Assembly: GCA_032191485.1 (NCBI GenBank)
Contig: JAVDOI010000004.1
Location: 23,979,270 to 24,043,269 of the forward strand
Origin: Leptoclinus maculatus
Lineage: Eukaryota; Chordata; Actinopteri; Perciformes; Stichaeidae
Direction of reading: 5' to 3'
DNA: 64,000 nt
Part shown: positions 14,280 to 27,312 of the stretch, one piece after another
How the letters are laid out: every line of letters starts with the position of its first letter
Position numbering within the stretch: the stretch's first letter is position 1
Position numbers and translations under genes: made by a program
The notes under the pieces: model-generated
Told to the model about the DNA's origin: nothing
What the model saw: the letters and a program-made list of their open reading frames with translations, nothing else
Database searches by the model: none

Positions 14280-14939
14280 TTAACCTCCTCTACTCCACCC
14301 ATCTTTACCGCATAGACTCATTGTTGTCTTTTTTTAGGGGGGAAAGAGGGTCTTTAGAGGGAGATAGCAGTTCAGCGGTAAATGACCCATAGACGAGGTG
14401 TACATCATCTAAAAAGCTGGCAAACCAGAAGATTAATTTGAGATGTAGCTCAGCACTGTGTCAAGTTGTTCTAGTCATAAAGCTGTAATAAACATGGTGT
14501 TTCATTTAGGCGCCTATACAACTGTATATATGAGTATATAAGGGCTGAGAGCTTTACGATTGTCATTTCCCTGTTCATTTATGTCTCAGTACATTTTTGG
14601 GTCGATACCATTTTTATACACATGGTGCAAGATTTAACCATTTTTACCACTCGAGAATTTATGAAAAATAGTTTAAAATCCCTCTAAAATACCAAATTAA
14701 GACACAAAGATTTGGAGGAACACCACAGAAAAACCCATGCTGTGATATCTAAAACTTATGGAGGTTTCATCTTTCGCCAATTGGAGAAAGCGAATCGGAA
14801 CCTCCCTAATTGTGATACATAGGAAAGCCTAACATCGTCTGAATGCCCTCGGTCTGTAGTCTGTGGTTGTAAAGTTTCATGAGGCTGGGATTTTCATAAA
14901 GGTCACAACGGGTCATTTTAAAGTGAAGTCAGGTTTTAA

Positions 14940-15200
14940 AAAATGGTAAATGGACTTTTCCAGTCTTCCCACCATTTAAAGCTCTTTAACACATGTCATC
15001 ATTCACCCATTCATACACTGATGGCAGGGGCTGACCATGCAAGGTGCCACCTGCCCATCAGGACTCTAACTTACCATTCATAGCCATTCACACACCTCAG
15101 GCACAGCCTACGGCAGCAATTTGGGGTTAAGTGTCTTGCCCAAGGACACATGGACGTGGACTATGGGAGCCGGGGATCCTCTGATTGAAGGACGGCCCCA
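14940..15200 (+). repeat. Teleost dispersed repeat (AAATGGAC...TTGCCCAAGGACAC family)
   Basis: Contains ATGGTAAATGGACTTTTCC, CACCCATTCATACACTGAT, AAGGTGCCACCTGC and TTGCCCAAGGACACATGGAC in the usual order of a widespread fish interspersed repeat, recognised from family knowledge. Ends are approximate. Confidence 0.7.
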
Positions 15201-15379
15201 CTACAATGAAATGGCTGCTAAGGGGACTAACATCATCACACACGAATACAAAGAGGCTTATTGGATCCACAAGAGCTCTCCAGTCATTCTCAAGTCATGC
15301 AATATCAAGACTGTTTAGGGACCCCAGTATGCAGAAACCATTGTTTGAATAGGCATATTAACATGTTTATACTGCATGC

Positions 15380-15860
15380 AAAAAACAGACCCAAACTGGA
15401 TTGGATTAGCATAAAGTGGGCATTTTTGTAAAGGGGAGACTCGTGAGTATCCATTGAAAGAACAATTTTCATTCCCATATTTTGAGGTGAGAGGTCAAGA
15501 GACCCCTGTGAATAAGGCTTGCTTTTCCTTCACCAAAATGTGGCCCAACTTCTGAGCGTTATTAAGCCCCCTTCATGTCAAGAATGAAGTGGTTGGTGGC
15601 AATGGATTTCCTCGTTTTTTTCTAGTTTCAAACGATGCCAGGAGCTTCACTCTAGCTCGAACACTGAGCCTTCTACAGAAAGACAAACTGAAACTGTTAT
15701 CCAACCTCGATGCCAACAGTCATTTTACCTCACAGAACCAGGACACACTGAACCGACAACAACAACAACAACGCCATTTGCATTGCAGCCGCTTGTCTAC
15801 GCATGCGTGTGGATCAAAAGAAAGTATATCACGTGGTTTAGATTCACGTGTAGTTATCAT
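15380..15860 (+). repeat. Teleost dispersed repeat (GCATAAAGTGGGCAT...GGCAATGGATT family)
   Basis: Contains GCATAAAGTGGGCATTT, GGGGAGACTCGTGAGTA, AGGTCAAGAGACCCCT, GCAATGGATTTCCT and TAGTTTCAAACGATGCCA, pieces of a very common percomorph repeat. Bases about 15775-15840 (GCCGCTTGTCTACGC...GTATAT) resemble a part of the repeat at 47780, so this is probably a composite. Confidence 0.65.
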
Positions 15861-16612
15861 GTAGTTTTCGCTATATAAGTATACGTTGTACAGCATATTA
15901 AAATGAATAAATCATCAGCACATTAATCCTGAGACAGAATGTCTGTTTACCAAGGCGACCCGCAGCCTCTAATGGCCTCTGCACTGCATTTTATATTGCA
16001 TGGCATTAAGTCAGACTTGACAGGATATGGACAGCTCGGCAGCGCAAAAGGAGTCGGCATAGAAGGAAGCAAAGATTTGAGGAACATTTCATCTTCTTTT
16101 GAGAAACACTAGCATTTGTAATAGCGGCCATTTATTCACGTCAATTCTACCGAGGTATCATAACACATTTGCCAATGATGTATTGATATTCTAAAATGCT
16201 ATGTGCAGCACATTTAAGTACCTCTCAGCAATAACTCCCTAAAAGAGCATCTCTCTGTTTCCCTCTGCTTAATCTCCTCCTTACTCCCCTTTACTCCCTC
16301 CCCCATCTCCCCCTCCTCCCAGTGCCTTCTGCGAGGTCTGTCATTAATCTGATGGTGGTGGAGTGGTACCCATTACAGTCGCACACCCTAAATCAATGAC
16401 TGATACACGGGTGTGTGTGTGTGTGTGTGTGTGTGTCTGCATAGACCACTACAGCAGTGAAGAATATTGGGATGTTCCCTCTCCTCCTCCCAACACAGTC
16501 TTTTGATTCCTCTCCCCACATTGCTGATGATCTTACTCTACAGGAGGGCCTAATGAGCTGACGGCCTTCATGAATAAAGAGAGAGAAAAAACCCATGAAC
16601 ACAAATGTGCAT

Positions 16613-16651
<39 letters not shown>

Positions 16652-18354
16652 TGTACACAAAAATGACTCAGACTGTTTGTTTTAAAAGAGTGAACAGTGT
16701 GATAAATCACAAATGCTCGTTAGAAGTAAATATTTGCATGTGCTAATTGGACTCATTAATGGCAGCGATATGAGTGGGGGAGGGGAAGGGGAAAAGAGAT
16801 GAGTGACTACTTAAATATACACCACTGATCAGCTATCTAATTGGAGCTTTGTAATGCACGTGCACGTGCTCACTCAGAGCAGTTTGTGTATTGGTGCGGG
16901 AGGCTGCGGGAGAGGAATGATTAATACCTTTCTTGGACACACACACACACACACACGGGCGAAGACTCTTCACTGAACCCCCGTCTCCAAAGAGGCTTTC
17001 AAGTAAATTGAGTTTGGGTTTAGGGTCCTGTTTATATTAATGAGTCCACTGCCGGTTGAGTTAGACCCAGTGCTCTGTGTTATTACCTGCTTGATAATGA
17101 ATGCCAGCTTGACTAGCAGCAGTCAATGGAGGCTGCCACACACACACACACACACACACAGCAGATAGTGCTGCAACTTGCCAGTGGCTAGCGAGAATAG
17201 ATTAGTTGCAATCTCCCAAGACTAGAAAATGACGGCAAATAGGAAATGCAGAAGGAAAGTGTGGCAGACCTGGCGGCTTGGAGGACTTTGACTACTGTTA
17301 TACACTAGACCTTGATCAAATAGGATTAGCAAGTAATTGAACGCATTTGTTTTAAGCTTCCTGGAGTGGCAGATTGGTGGCATTTGTCACACGGGTCAAT
17401 ACAATGAGTGCCTGGAGGTTTAAACTATTTCAGAGGTAATTTGGTAAACATTTCAGTGATTAACTCATCCCACTATGGAACGTCCTGCTCATCATTTACA
17501 CTGATACGATACGTTGTTACCAATGCTTTCTATGGGTCACTGCTAGTGCGCTTCATTGGTGTTCACTCTAGTCTCACAGCAAGAGCAGAGCAAAAGGCTT
17601 CACACCGTCACTCAGTGTAACAGAATCTATATAACGACAACATACTGGATGGTTAAAATATAGGTTTGAAGGCTGAGGTAATCACAGATCAAAGGGATAA
17701 TGAGTCGTCAATGAATGAGCTTAAATTAAATAAATATTGGGTGAAGGCTGGGCTTTCTCAACCTGCAATGCAGCAGCGGCCAACATGACGGGCAAAGAGC
17801 CGATGTATGGAGCCGGGCGTTTAAATAGAGCGTTTTATTGTGTGAATGGGTGTGTAGATGGCACTTAGAGGAAGCACATGATCATCGGCTCATCTAGGTG
17901 GCACAAATGACTTCATGTTAGTGCTCAAGACTGGCTCCATTTAAGCAGCTTGATTAAACCACTGGGACACCGTGGCTTTATTCTCTCGGCGCTCATTTTA
18001 GAAAAATTTACGAAAACATTGTTATTGCTTAAACCACCAACATATTTATAGAAAAGAAAAGCTATTCTAAGAAATATAATAAATCTGTGACTGAAGTAGT
18101 GCATGATCATTAAACTAATCATAAACTCGTGATCATAAACTCAGCTGCTCACAAATGCATGATGCATAAATTCAACATAATCCACAACATACATTATTAG
18201 GACTGCTGAGGGAGAGCAAACCGTGTCAGCGCCTCGAAATACAAATTCAAAATCTGCCCGGATACTTCCGTTGTCTGGATTTCAGGGTTTGCTATGAATC
18301 TAAATTGTGTCATTAAATATGTTTGTGGTAACATAACGCTGTCGATCCTTGATC
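15861..18354. other. Non-coding stretch, mostly unique sequence
   Basis: No gene. CA/TG runs at 16411, 16617, 16939 and 17138. Bases 16730-17110 (ATTAATGGCAG, TATTAATGAGTCC, GCACGTGCACGTGC) look like unique homeobox-site-rich DNA of the kind often conserved in vertebrates, but conservation cannot be judged here. Confidence 0.4.
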
Positions 18355-18713
18355 CGTACGGATCCCCCCCTCGCGGTTCGGCACACATGTGAACCGCAGA
18401 TTAATTACACTTTAACCATCATAGTGGGAAATAAAGTTTTACTGACTATCGTTATCGGCTGATATTCAGTAAAATATGTGACCAGGACATCGGCATTAAA
18501 GCCATCTATTCAGCGATCCTTGATAATGTTACATGTTAACATGATGTGTTCAAATGTAATTTTGTAAAATGTGTGTCAGGGATTAATTATGAGCTGTTTA
18601 ATTTACTAACACTAGCTCTAATATGAAGGCAAAACACTGTCAAAATCCGAGAGCGCAAATGAGATCCATGCGCGCGCGCAAATCAAACAGCCGCGCACGT
18701 ATTTTACTTTGAC

Positions 18714-19764
18714 GAGCACTTTTACGTCACTCCGCGAGCAAAATTCACTCTCACGCGAGCAAAAGTCGCTCGCCAAACTTTAACCTGCTCGCGAGTAGTT
18801 TTTCTTTTTGACAGTAAGTGGGCGGACCCAGTCTCCATTGTATCTCGACATCTAATTGGTTACAATCCTCGTTTTTGGATAGACCGGATATCACTCTGAC
18901 ACAGACGCTAGGGGGAGATTTTCAGATTGCACTACAGGTCAGGGGCAAATAATGTACATTTTACTGCACGGGTACTTTTACTTTCTGCACTTAAAGTACA
19001 TTTTGCTGATAATAACATACTTGACTAAGGTTTTGAATGCAGGTATTTTACTCGTAGTGGATTGTTTCATCAGTATGGTATTAGTACGTGTACTGCAGTG
19101 AAGGATCTGAATACTTTTTCATCCACTAATTACTTGTTAATATACAAACAGTGGTCCCTAATCTTGGCTCCAGATCTTTGAGTGGGTCCAAATTGTTGCT
19201 CATATAACTACAATATATCTCTTCTGTAAACACAACAGTATGATTAAATATGATCACATCATGTTTTAATCAATTAAGTTGTCACAAGAGGTTTGACTAT
19301 CAAACACACATTGTCTGTAATAGAATGATGGAGTGAATTTAAACCAATCTGAGCAACTTGACTCCATTTACAAGATAAACACATTTTTTATTATTGTATT
19401 TCAAAACGCTATTAACATAATTTGTATTTCATCAGCCTCTACAGTCTGAAAAGTTTACAAAACCTGTCAGATTGAAAACCACCTCTAACAGACCTAGCGT
19501 CTGTGTCAGAGTGATATCCGGTCTATCCAAAGATGAGGATTGTAACCAATTAGATGTAGAGATACAAGGGAGACTGGGTCCGCCCACTTACTGTCAAAAA
19601 GAAAAACTACTCGCGAGCGAGCATGTAAAAGACTCGCGAGCGAGCAGGTTAAAGTTTCACGAGCGAGCAGTTTAAAGTTTCACGAGCGAGCAGTTTAAAG
19701 TTTCGCGAGCGACTATTGCTCGCGCGAGAGCGACTTTTGCTCGCGGAGTGATGTAAAAGCACTC
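18714..19764. mobile_element. Foldback (long inverted repeat) element
   Basis: Left arm 18714-18912 is repeated in inverted orientation at 19493-19764, with weaker similarity continuing some 30 bases inward. Shared blocks include GCTTTTACxTCACTCCGCG, GCTCGCGAGTAGTTTTTC, GTAAGTGGGCGGACCCAGTC and GACCGGATATCACTCTGACA. The right arm is longer because a roughly 23-bp GCGAGCGAGCAGTTTAAAGT-type unit is repeated three to four times. No coding frame is seen. Confidence 0.85.
18950..19140 (-). repeat. Fragment of the AGTGGAAGAAGTATTC repeat family, inverted
   Basis: Phrases such as TACTTTTACTTTCTGCACTT, TTTTGAATGCAGGTATTTTA and GATCTGAATACTTTTTCATC are the reverse of the AGTGGAAGAAGTATTC family also present at 43480. 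It lies in the loop of the foldback element. Confidence 0.6.
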
Positions 19765-20032
19765 AATCAATAAGAATACAATCCTTTATTTTCATTTGAA
19801 TTGTTTGTTCTAATAAATTCCACTAACTTCAGAGCAGTTGAAATGATTTTTGAGGGCCTTGTAGACCACCTGCTATAACAAAACAGATCCACAAAAAAAC
19901 ATCTGGATCTGCCAAAATGGATCATAAATGATCGGCAATTGGTAGCGCGGGCAAAAAAAAAGTAATCGCTCCCTTTCTTCTTCTCAAATCTGTGATGCGA
20001 TCCGAACCGTGAGTTTTATGATCCGTTGCACC

Positions 20033-20989
20033 TTTATAAAATAAACTTCAATATTCTGTTGCTGTGAGAGTGCAGCAATGTCAGCTAGTGAACCCAAAAG
20101 CCAGTGCAACTTCGACTGCAGAGAGGAATGATTTCAATAGTGTCAGAACAATACGGAGGATAAATAAAACGCCTTGTAGAGACACCGCTCATGTCGTCCA
20201 CACTCTGAAGAGCGAGTCAGTCAGATCGTTGTTGAAGGATCACCGGGATGGAAAGCGAGGATTTATCTGGTGGCTTTCATTTTCAGGAAGCTATAGATTC
20301 GATTTCTCCCGGCTTTGCGGCGTAATTGAAAAGTGCATAGTTTATGTCTGTTAAATCTCCGAGAGTTAACTTTCAATAATCCCCGATGCACTGCATCATT
20401 ACACATTCAAATTAATAACAGCCAACAGCGGCGTGTCACTGAAGTGACTCGGCACTCTTTCGTCTCTTATTTTCCATCCGCTGTTTATCTAATGAAACAT
20501 AAATGTCATCAGAATGAATCTTTAAAAAGGTTAGAGAATGAAAAGGCAGCAGCAGCTCTACGTAAATCCTGTCTGACTCTTGAGTTCAAATGTTGCGAGC
20601 TAGGTGGGATGATGTTTTTTTTTCCTGCGGTAGTAATAGTAGCCTATAGCTGCAGGTTTGAAAGGATACAGCAGTCCATCTGCAGTTGCAAACAGTGAAA
20701 TCCTCCAGCTTTGCTCAGCATGCGCAGTCAACATTCTTCATGTGTAGCGATTGAGAGTATGGCACCCTGTGGGTATTACATTGGACCGGCCTTTCTGTGT
20801 GTGTAGGTGTCTGTGTGTGTAGGTGTGTGTGTTGCGGTGTCTCAGTGGTCTGCTGGTTCTCTATGAGTGAAGCTTCAGCAAGCTTTAATAATTCACCGGT
20901 CTCTTTTAGCTCCCAGACAAACTGAGTTTTCACCAACAGGGGATTCTGGGAGCAAGCACAGAGGCAGCTTTGATTTAACTGGAGTCCAG

Positions 20990-21034
<45 letters not shown>

Positions 21035-24000
21035 GACACACACGTAAATGAGAGGCCTGTGGTACAGTTCTCTGATATGCTACCACACATACTTCCTGCA
21101 ACAGTAGTCTTTGGGTACATCCCAAGTCTCTTAATTGTCGTTTCCTCGCTCCCCGATCCTCGCTTGAACCGGAAGTTGTTCTGCGCCGCCATATTGGCGG
21201 CCGTCCCAAAGCTCTTATTTAGAGGAGGAGCGAGGATCGAGGATGAAGGAGGGACCTCGGAGGAGCCATGAGCGAGGAACCACAAGAACAGACTTCCAGG
21301 AAGTCTTTTAACGGCCGACACGCCCCCCACCATCGTTCATCAGTTATGTGATTGGACGCTGCAGCCGATCGGACTGACTGACTGGAGCTTCAACCATCAC
21401 CAGTCAATGTAACAGTCAAAAATTCAAAATGTCATGTTTTCACTTTGTCATCTACGTATAGTGGTAATTTGCAGAATACACACATTTTAAATGAACAGGA
21501 AGTAAACGATTGTATTTGTATTAATATTCTTGATGTATTAGAAGCTGCTTAGAGCTACTGTTAGAGAGGGAATTATGACCCGTTTAACTTTCTAACATCT
21601 ATTTAATATTGCTGTGAAAACCTTCAAACAACTGTTTTTATTAAAGTTTATCTCCCAAAACTACATTTTACAAGATTACATTTGACTTGAATACATGATA
21701 GCGTTATAATTCACCTTCGCCCCATACTTATTTTTACAGAGTAGAGCTTGAACGCACCATGCAAGTCAAAGCAACCTGTTAACGTTGAGCCGTTTATCTC
21801 CGAGCCGGTCGCGGTTATTACTCTGAGCAGCGTGTTAATGAATTACAATACACACAATTACACTGTCTGATAAAGTTAGTAGTTCCAAATGTGTTTCAGG
21901 TTCTTCCTCCACGACTTATGTTGGACTTGCAGTTGAGACATATTGTGAACTTTATATCTTCTTTGCTCACCAACACACTTTTTAACTGCTTGATTTTATT
22001 ATTGTCATGTTATTTCATTTATTCATTGTACTTCTTAGTTTGTTCTTATTGTATCGATTGGTTTATTGTTCTGTTTTATGAGGGTTTAACTTTTACCTTA
22101 GTTTGTCTTGTTTTTGTTGGGCCTCACTGTTTCAGTTATATTGCCTTTTGCTTTGCTTCGTCTCTCAAAGCACCTTGTAAACTCTGTTTTTAAAAGGTTT
22201 TATATAAAAGTTATTAGAGTCAAACTCATACCGGTGTACTTTCTGTACCTTTCATACCTTCCACCCGACCATACTGTGTGGTGAAGTCAGTACTTCTCGG
22301 CCAAATAAGCCATGATGGGCTGACAGAGCTGTTCCAGATCAAAGGTTCATCCTAATGAAGCCTTCTTTCACTTGAATTTTGAGGACACACACGTTGCAGC
22401 CGATGCATTCCTCCGTATCCCGCAGTACATTTTAGGCAGGTGTTCCATGCGTGGTGTTAAAATACCGTATAATTTATCCGTTTACAGCTCACGGTTCATT
22501 TTCACCGCTTATTCTTTTCTTTCCAGTATGTTTTTATGCTTCGCTAAGCTAAATTTGACACTGCAGTGCTCATCAACACCTGAAGTCAGGAAACATCACA
22601 TGACCGTGTTGTGTTTACCGTTATTTCACAGAGTCGCACGCTGGTGGAGAAATGAGAGCGAGCCTTTAGAGCAGACACTGATTGGGGAGTAACATTGATG
22701 GCCGTTTATCAAAATGTAGTGTAAAACTAATCAAGACTGATTTTAGAAGAGGTGGGAGACATTTCTTTCAGATTTTTAGTTTTGATTGTAAATAAATTAA
22801 GGATTTGCAGTTCTGTCACAAATCTCACAGCAGTTACATATTGTACCGTAACAAAGACTGGAACTTATACAACAACCATACATACAACAAAAAATGTATT
22901 TCCTACAGGCGCTGGAGAAAGCTGCTGGTTTGCAGTCATTTTAATCCAGTGGTGTACTGGCCATCTGGCATACCGAGACAAATGCCATGACGTTTTTATA
23001 CCAGTAGTCATTGTGACTCGCAGCCTTCTCCTACTGTTGGGGCTATAAAACGGTGGATTCATTGTTTATTTAGTGTCACAACCAACGCAAAATAAATGAC
23101 TTATTTATCCGCTAACCAGTTGTACAAAAGAGATACTGTTCCCACATAAATGACCACAAACTAACGCAATTCTGTGCACTATAGTGTGTAGTTTGTTTAA
23201 AGTGATGAAGAAAAGAATGCATGTTGTGGGGACCAACGCGTGGCATCGTTTTCTGGTCCGTGACTGACTTTTTGTAGCCCTCGTTTAGGTTCGAGCTCTT
23301 CTTTGTTTGGCTCCAGCTTCGCTCTCGCGTGTAAAGATCACAATGTGAAGCGCGTCTAAATGACGTAAATATTGCCACAACTTGCCGTTAATCTGGCTGC
23401 ATGGCTTTTCAACACAAAGATACAAACACTAAACAGAAACTATAAAATGATTGACATTTTGTATTGTTTGACAATACATATAGTTATATCGCCGAGACCA
23501 ACTAAATCGTCATAAGAGCCAATTGCGATTGCAAGTCATTATTGGCTGGTACATTTTTTCATTTACCAGCCACCGTGGCTGCCGAGACAAAAAGTTCATT
23601 TTGGGCCCTGACCGGACTCCTCCGATACTTTCTGCTACACTGGAGGCTGTAGAAAGACATGAAAAACCTCGTACAACTCAAATAACAAGAACTTTACAAA
23701 CCCCAACAAATTTCCAACAGTTACTTGGAGAAACAGACAAAATCCGTCATCTCACAGCACATGAAGCTGCATTGAGCTCAATCAACAACCTAGTTTTCTT
23801 CTATGGCTGTCCATATTTCTTTTAAATTCAATTGTTAAACTCTCTCTGTATCATATTTCTTTTCAATGATATATATTCAATGATTTCTGTATTTTGCTAC
23901 ATCGTGTAGTAGATTTCAGTCATTCTGTTGATGGTAAATGTGCGAAGCAACTGCAGATAAAACTGTGAAGCACTGCCTTTCTCCTCCAAATAAAACAAAA

Positions 24001-24474
24001 CAGCACATACAGTATACAGGCTGTATTTTACAGTAGATTTATAGTAAACTGGAATGGTAAATTTGGTTTGGAGAGCAATTCAGTCATGGCTAACAGACTT
24101 GTGTATGCCTGAGGCCGTCCTGCATGAAATAGCATTTTGACTACATGCATGAAGCACAAAAAATAAAAATTTCAAAAATCCATGTCACGGCTTCATAAAT
24201 ATACATTAAGATGGCCTCCTCGTGTGCAAACGCTGATTTAAGTTAAACCAAGCTCGGTGCCCGTTAAAAAAAAAAATAACTAAACTCTTAGAATAAAACG
24301 CACAAATACACATGCGCACACACACACACACACACGTATGACAGTGATCAGTATTGAAAAGGCTACATTGTAAACCCATGTCTAATTTCACAGATGCTGA
24401 ACAAATTGTCCTCTAACCTACAGAAGAATGTGTTCGTGCTGGTGGTATAATTAGTGCGACTGTGTGTGCGTTTG

Positions 24475-24509
<35 letters not shown>

Positions 24510-25489
24510 CTGTATGTGTGTGTGTATTCATCTCAGATTCAGACAATGAGAGAAAGTCAGGGAGGCGTGACGGGAGCTCAAGTTGCAGGGGGAATATCTA
24601 TGTGATTGTGTCTGTTCGTACATCTTGACACACACACACACACACGGGTGGGGGGGGGGGGGGGGGTCGGCAACCGATATAGTACACGAATACGTCTCTG
24701 CAGAACGGACCAAAAAGCCCCCCCCACACACACACACACACACACAACACAATCTCGTCAAGATTCAGAGGCCGTCACGTATCTGCTTGATTCATGTTGA
24801 CAGTTTTACTTCGAAACCGATTTACAGTGAAATGACACTCACACGATGAGCCTCACTCACTGCTGGAGAGCCAATGAATGGCCAAACATGCCACTTTTTT
24901 TTATCCCCCTTTAACATCAACATACTATGAAGTTCATTGGATGTGTATGTATTTGCGTATTAGGATCAGGATCTTTCTCACAGTCTGTAGACCCAGAAGC
25001 ATTTATTGAATGTCACTCTTTAAAACCCTATTTGCCTCTTCAAAATCCTGGCAAATAGTTCATTGAATCAGAAACATATCCATTAATTTCTATTATAATA
25101 TTCATGGGTATTTAAATAAATCAGCATTTCGTCCCCAGGAGAAGATTGTAATACCCCCACAAACCCATCAGGTGAGAGTTTGCTTCTGTTGTTTTTTTCA
25201 GCCAAAACCTGGAAAATCCATTTAGCCCCAATAAGAAAATGACAGCTAAAAAGCTTACCTCCGAGACCAGATCCAGGGCAAAGTTTAATCTTCTTACAAA
25301 CAGCTCCCTGATGGATATCTGGCTGGATGTGAGATGCTTCTCTGAGTGTGTGTTTTCCTCTTTATAGTGTGCGTCTCTGCAGATGCACATACACCTCGCC
25401 CGCATCAATCTACTTCCCCATAAATGGACTGTCAGAGAAAGTTGTTTGTGTTCAAAGAGAGGCCAGATAGGAAGCAGGAAGGAAGCGCC

Positions 25490-25530
<41 letters not shown>

Positions 25531-25762
25531 TAGAAGAAAGGAAGAAAGATCGAAGGGAAGCTGTGAGTGTAGAGAAGAGAGGCAACAGATTGGGACTCAT
25601 TCAAGAACCACTCGTACAAACAGATCGTCTCTTAAGTGGCTTGAACGAGTGACTAAGGAGAACCTGCTGCATTCACCAATTTTCTCATTATTAAAATGTT
25701 CTCTTTGGTACAAACCAGGCAGTAACCTCCGGGTCTTAAAAGAGAAGCCAATGCTGAAGTAT
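20033..25762. other. Non-coding stretch
   Basis: No supportable exon. Contains the palindromic repeat at 21110, CA/TG runs at 20998 and 24481, a G-run at 24650, and an AG run at 25495. Bases 22920-23050 and 23530-23620 have the look of worn dispersed repeats. Confidence 0.45.
21110..21330. repeat. Partly palindromic CpG-bearing dispersed repeat
   Basis: CCTCGCTCCCCGATCCTCG near 21145 is answered by its approximate inverse GAGGAGCGAGGATCGAGGAT near 21222. TCCCAAGTCTCTTA and TCCCAAAGCTCTTATTTAG occur as a direct pair. I recognise the style as a common fish repeat, but the termini are not resolved. Confidence 0.45.
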
Positions 25763-26183
25763 CTTAAAGCTGCATTCTCTCTACTGTCCATCAGGGGGCG
25801 ACTCCTCTGGTTGTATAGAAGTCTATGAGAAAATGACTCTACTTCTCTCTTGATTTATTACCTCAGTAAACATTGTAAACATGAGTTTATGGTCTCAATC
25901 TCTAGTTTCAAATCTTCTTCAATACAGCATGATGTTCATTTAGTAAATTATGGTCCATTTAGAGTCAAATAGACCATAAAGCAGGGTATGCTTTAGGGCG
26001 GGGCTACCTTGTGATTGACAGGTCACTACCAGAGACGTATACAGCGTCTGTGTTACTCATCGGCAGTCCAAATATGGTCACTTCTGTTCACTGGTAGCAA
26101 AAAAACAAGATGGCGTCGGCCAGAACGTTGAACCCGAGGCTTCAAAACCACCGTCCACAAACCAACGGGTTTACAGTCTATGG
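25763..26183 (+). repeat. Percomorph dispersed repeat, copy A
   Basis: Contains CAGGGGGCGACTCCTCTGG, TTGTATAGAAGTCTATGAG, AGCATGATGTTCATTTAGTA and GGGTATGCTTTAGGGCGGGG, ending near CAGTCTATGG. Copy B at 33785-34172 is the same for hundreds of bases. The family is known to me as very abundant in spiny-rayed fish. Confidence 0.85.
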
Positions 26184-27312
26184 TACAAACAAAGTCATCG
26201 GAGTCACGAGCAAAAGTCTTTCACTAATGGATTGTGTATTGAATTACATTGACGAAATTGAGTTTGAAAACCTATATACTGTAAATTACACTTCACAATT
26301 ATGTTGACCGTATCCTGTTGGACTCTGCAATTGTAATTATAGACTAATACAATTCATATAGCCCAACAATATCTTAAACTGGCTATTGATGACATTCTAT
26401 AACATTAACATCTCAAACAGACTTAAATCATCCGACCCCCTCCTGTTGCAGCCATCGATCGCCTCGATGTGGCGAAACATTTTTCATATGGAACCATTTC
26501 TTTATTTTATTGACAGGTCGACCCTCAGGTGACACATCATTAACAGCACACATTATTTTTCCCCATTCCTTGACTCAAGCAGGTCGTTTAATTCTGCTGC
26601 AGACTGTTAAAAAGTATTAACTTTCCAATACGGATCTCCAAAAGCAGGACTTCACTATAGGAAATACGGGGCAGGACGTATAGCCACTTTTCATATTAAC
26701 AAAATGACTCCGACATTGTTTTTCTCAGGGGGGGGAAAAACAGTTTTAATAATCTGATATTTACCGTGTGGAACGGATTCTGCTATGACACGCTTGATTC
26801 AATCAAATGTGTCATCGGATTAAAGTAATTTGTTCATGTGCTCAGATCACTGTTCTTCTCAACGACAGGACGACAACACACAGTGACAGGCTGCTCTTTC
26901 CCAGCCCGGTCCCATCACACCCACACCATCCATCTGTAAAGAGCGCCGAGGCAGACCCCGAACATTACAGTCAGATGACATTTATGGCACGACAGCACAC
27001 TTTTAACACATTCTCCACTCTACGTGTATACTGCTCTATGTGTGCATGCATGTGTAGGCGCTGGATGTGTCGCTGCCTGGACGAATGTGACATTTACGTG
27101 ATTAGGGCTCGTGGGGCCAACGCCTCATTAAAGGTTATCCGTTAATTACAAGGACAACTTGGGGTCAATATGGAGGTGACAATGCCCCCTCTCTCTCCAT
27201 GTTGTCAGACACACTTGGTTACATGTAAGAGTGGTGTGTTTGGCCTGACCCTGACTGTAGGTAAAGCAACTCAAAGCTAAGAAGGGGCTAAAAGCTCTAC
27301 TGACCCAGCTTA

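Larger units (their letters stand above)
18355..20032. mobile_element. Composite element, copy 1 (related to 27313-28699)
   Basis: The left part (TCGCGGTTCGGCAC, AACCATCATxGTG, CATCGGCTGAT, GACATCGGCATT, TGATAATGTTACA) and the right part (TATAACAAAACAG, GAACCGTGAGTTTTAT, CGGTTGCACC or CCGTTGCACC) match the outer parts of the element at 27313-28699. The middle is different: here it holds an inserted foldback at 18714-19764. Outer ends are not sharp, so the limits are approximate. Confidence 0.65.

Noticed and set aside
26110..26307. Frame beginning MASARTLNP
   Set aside because: Begins in the end of dispersed repeat copy A and carries no recognised motif.
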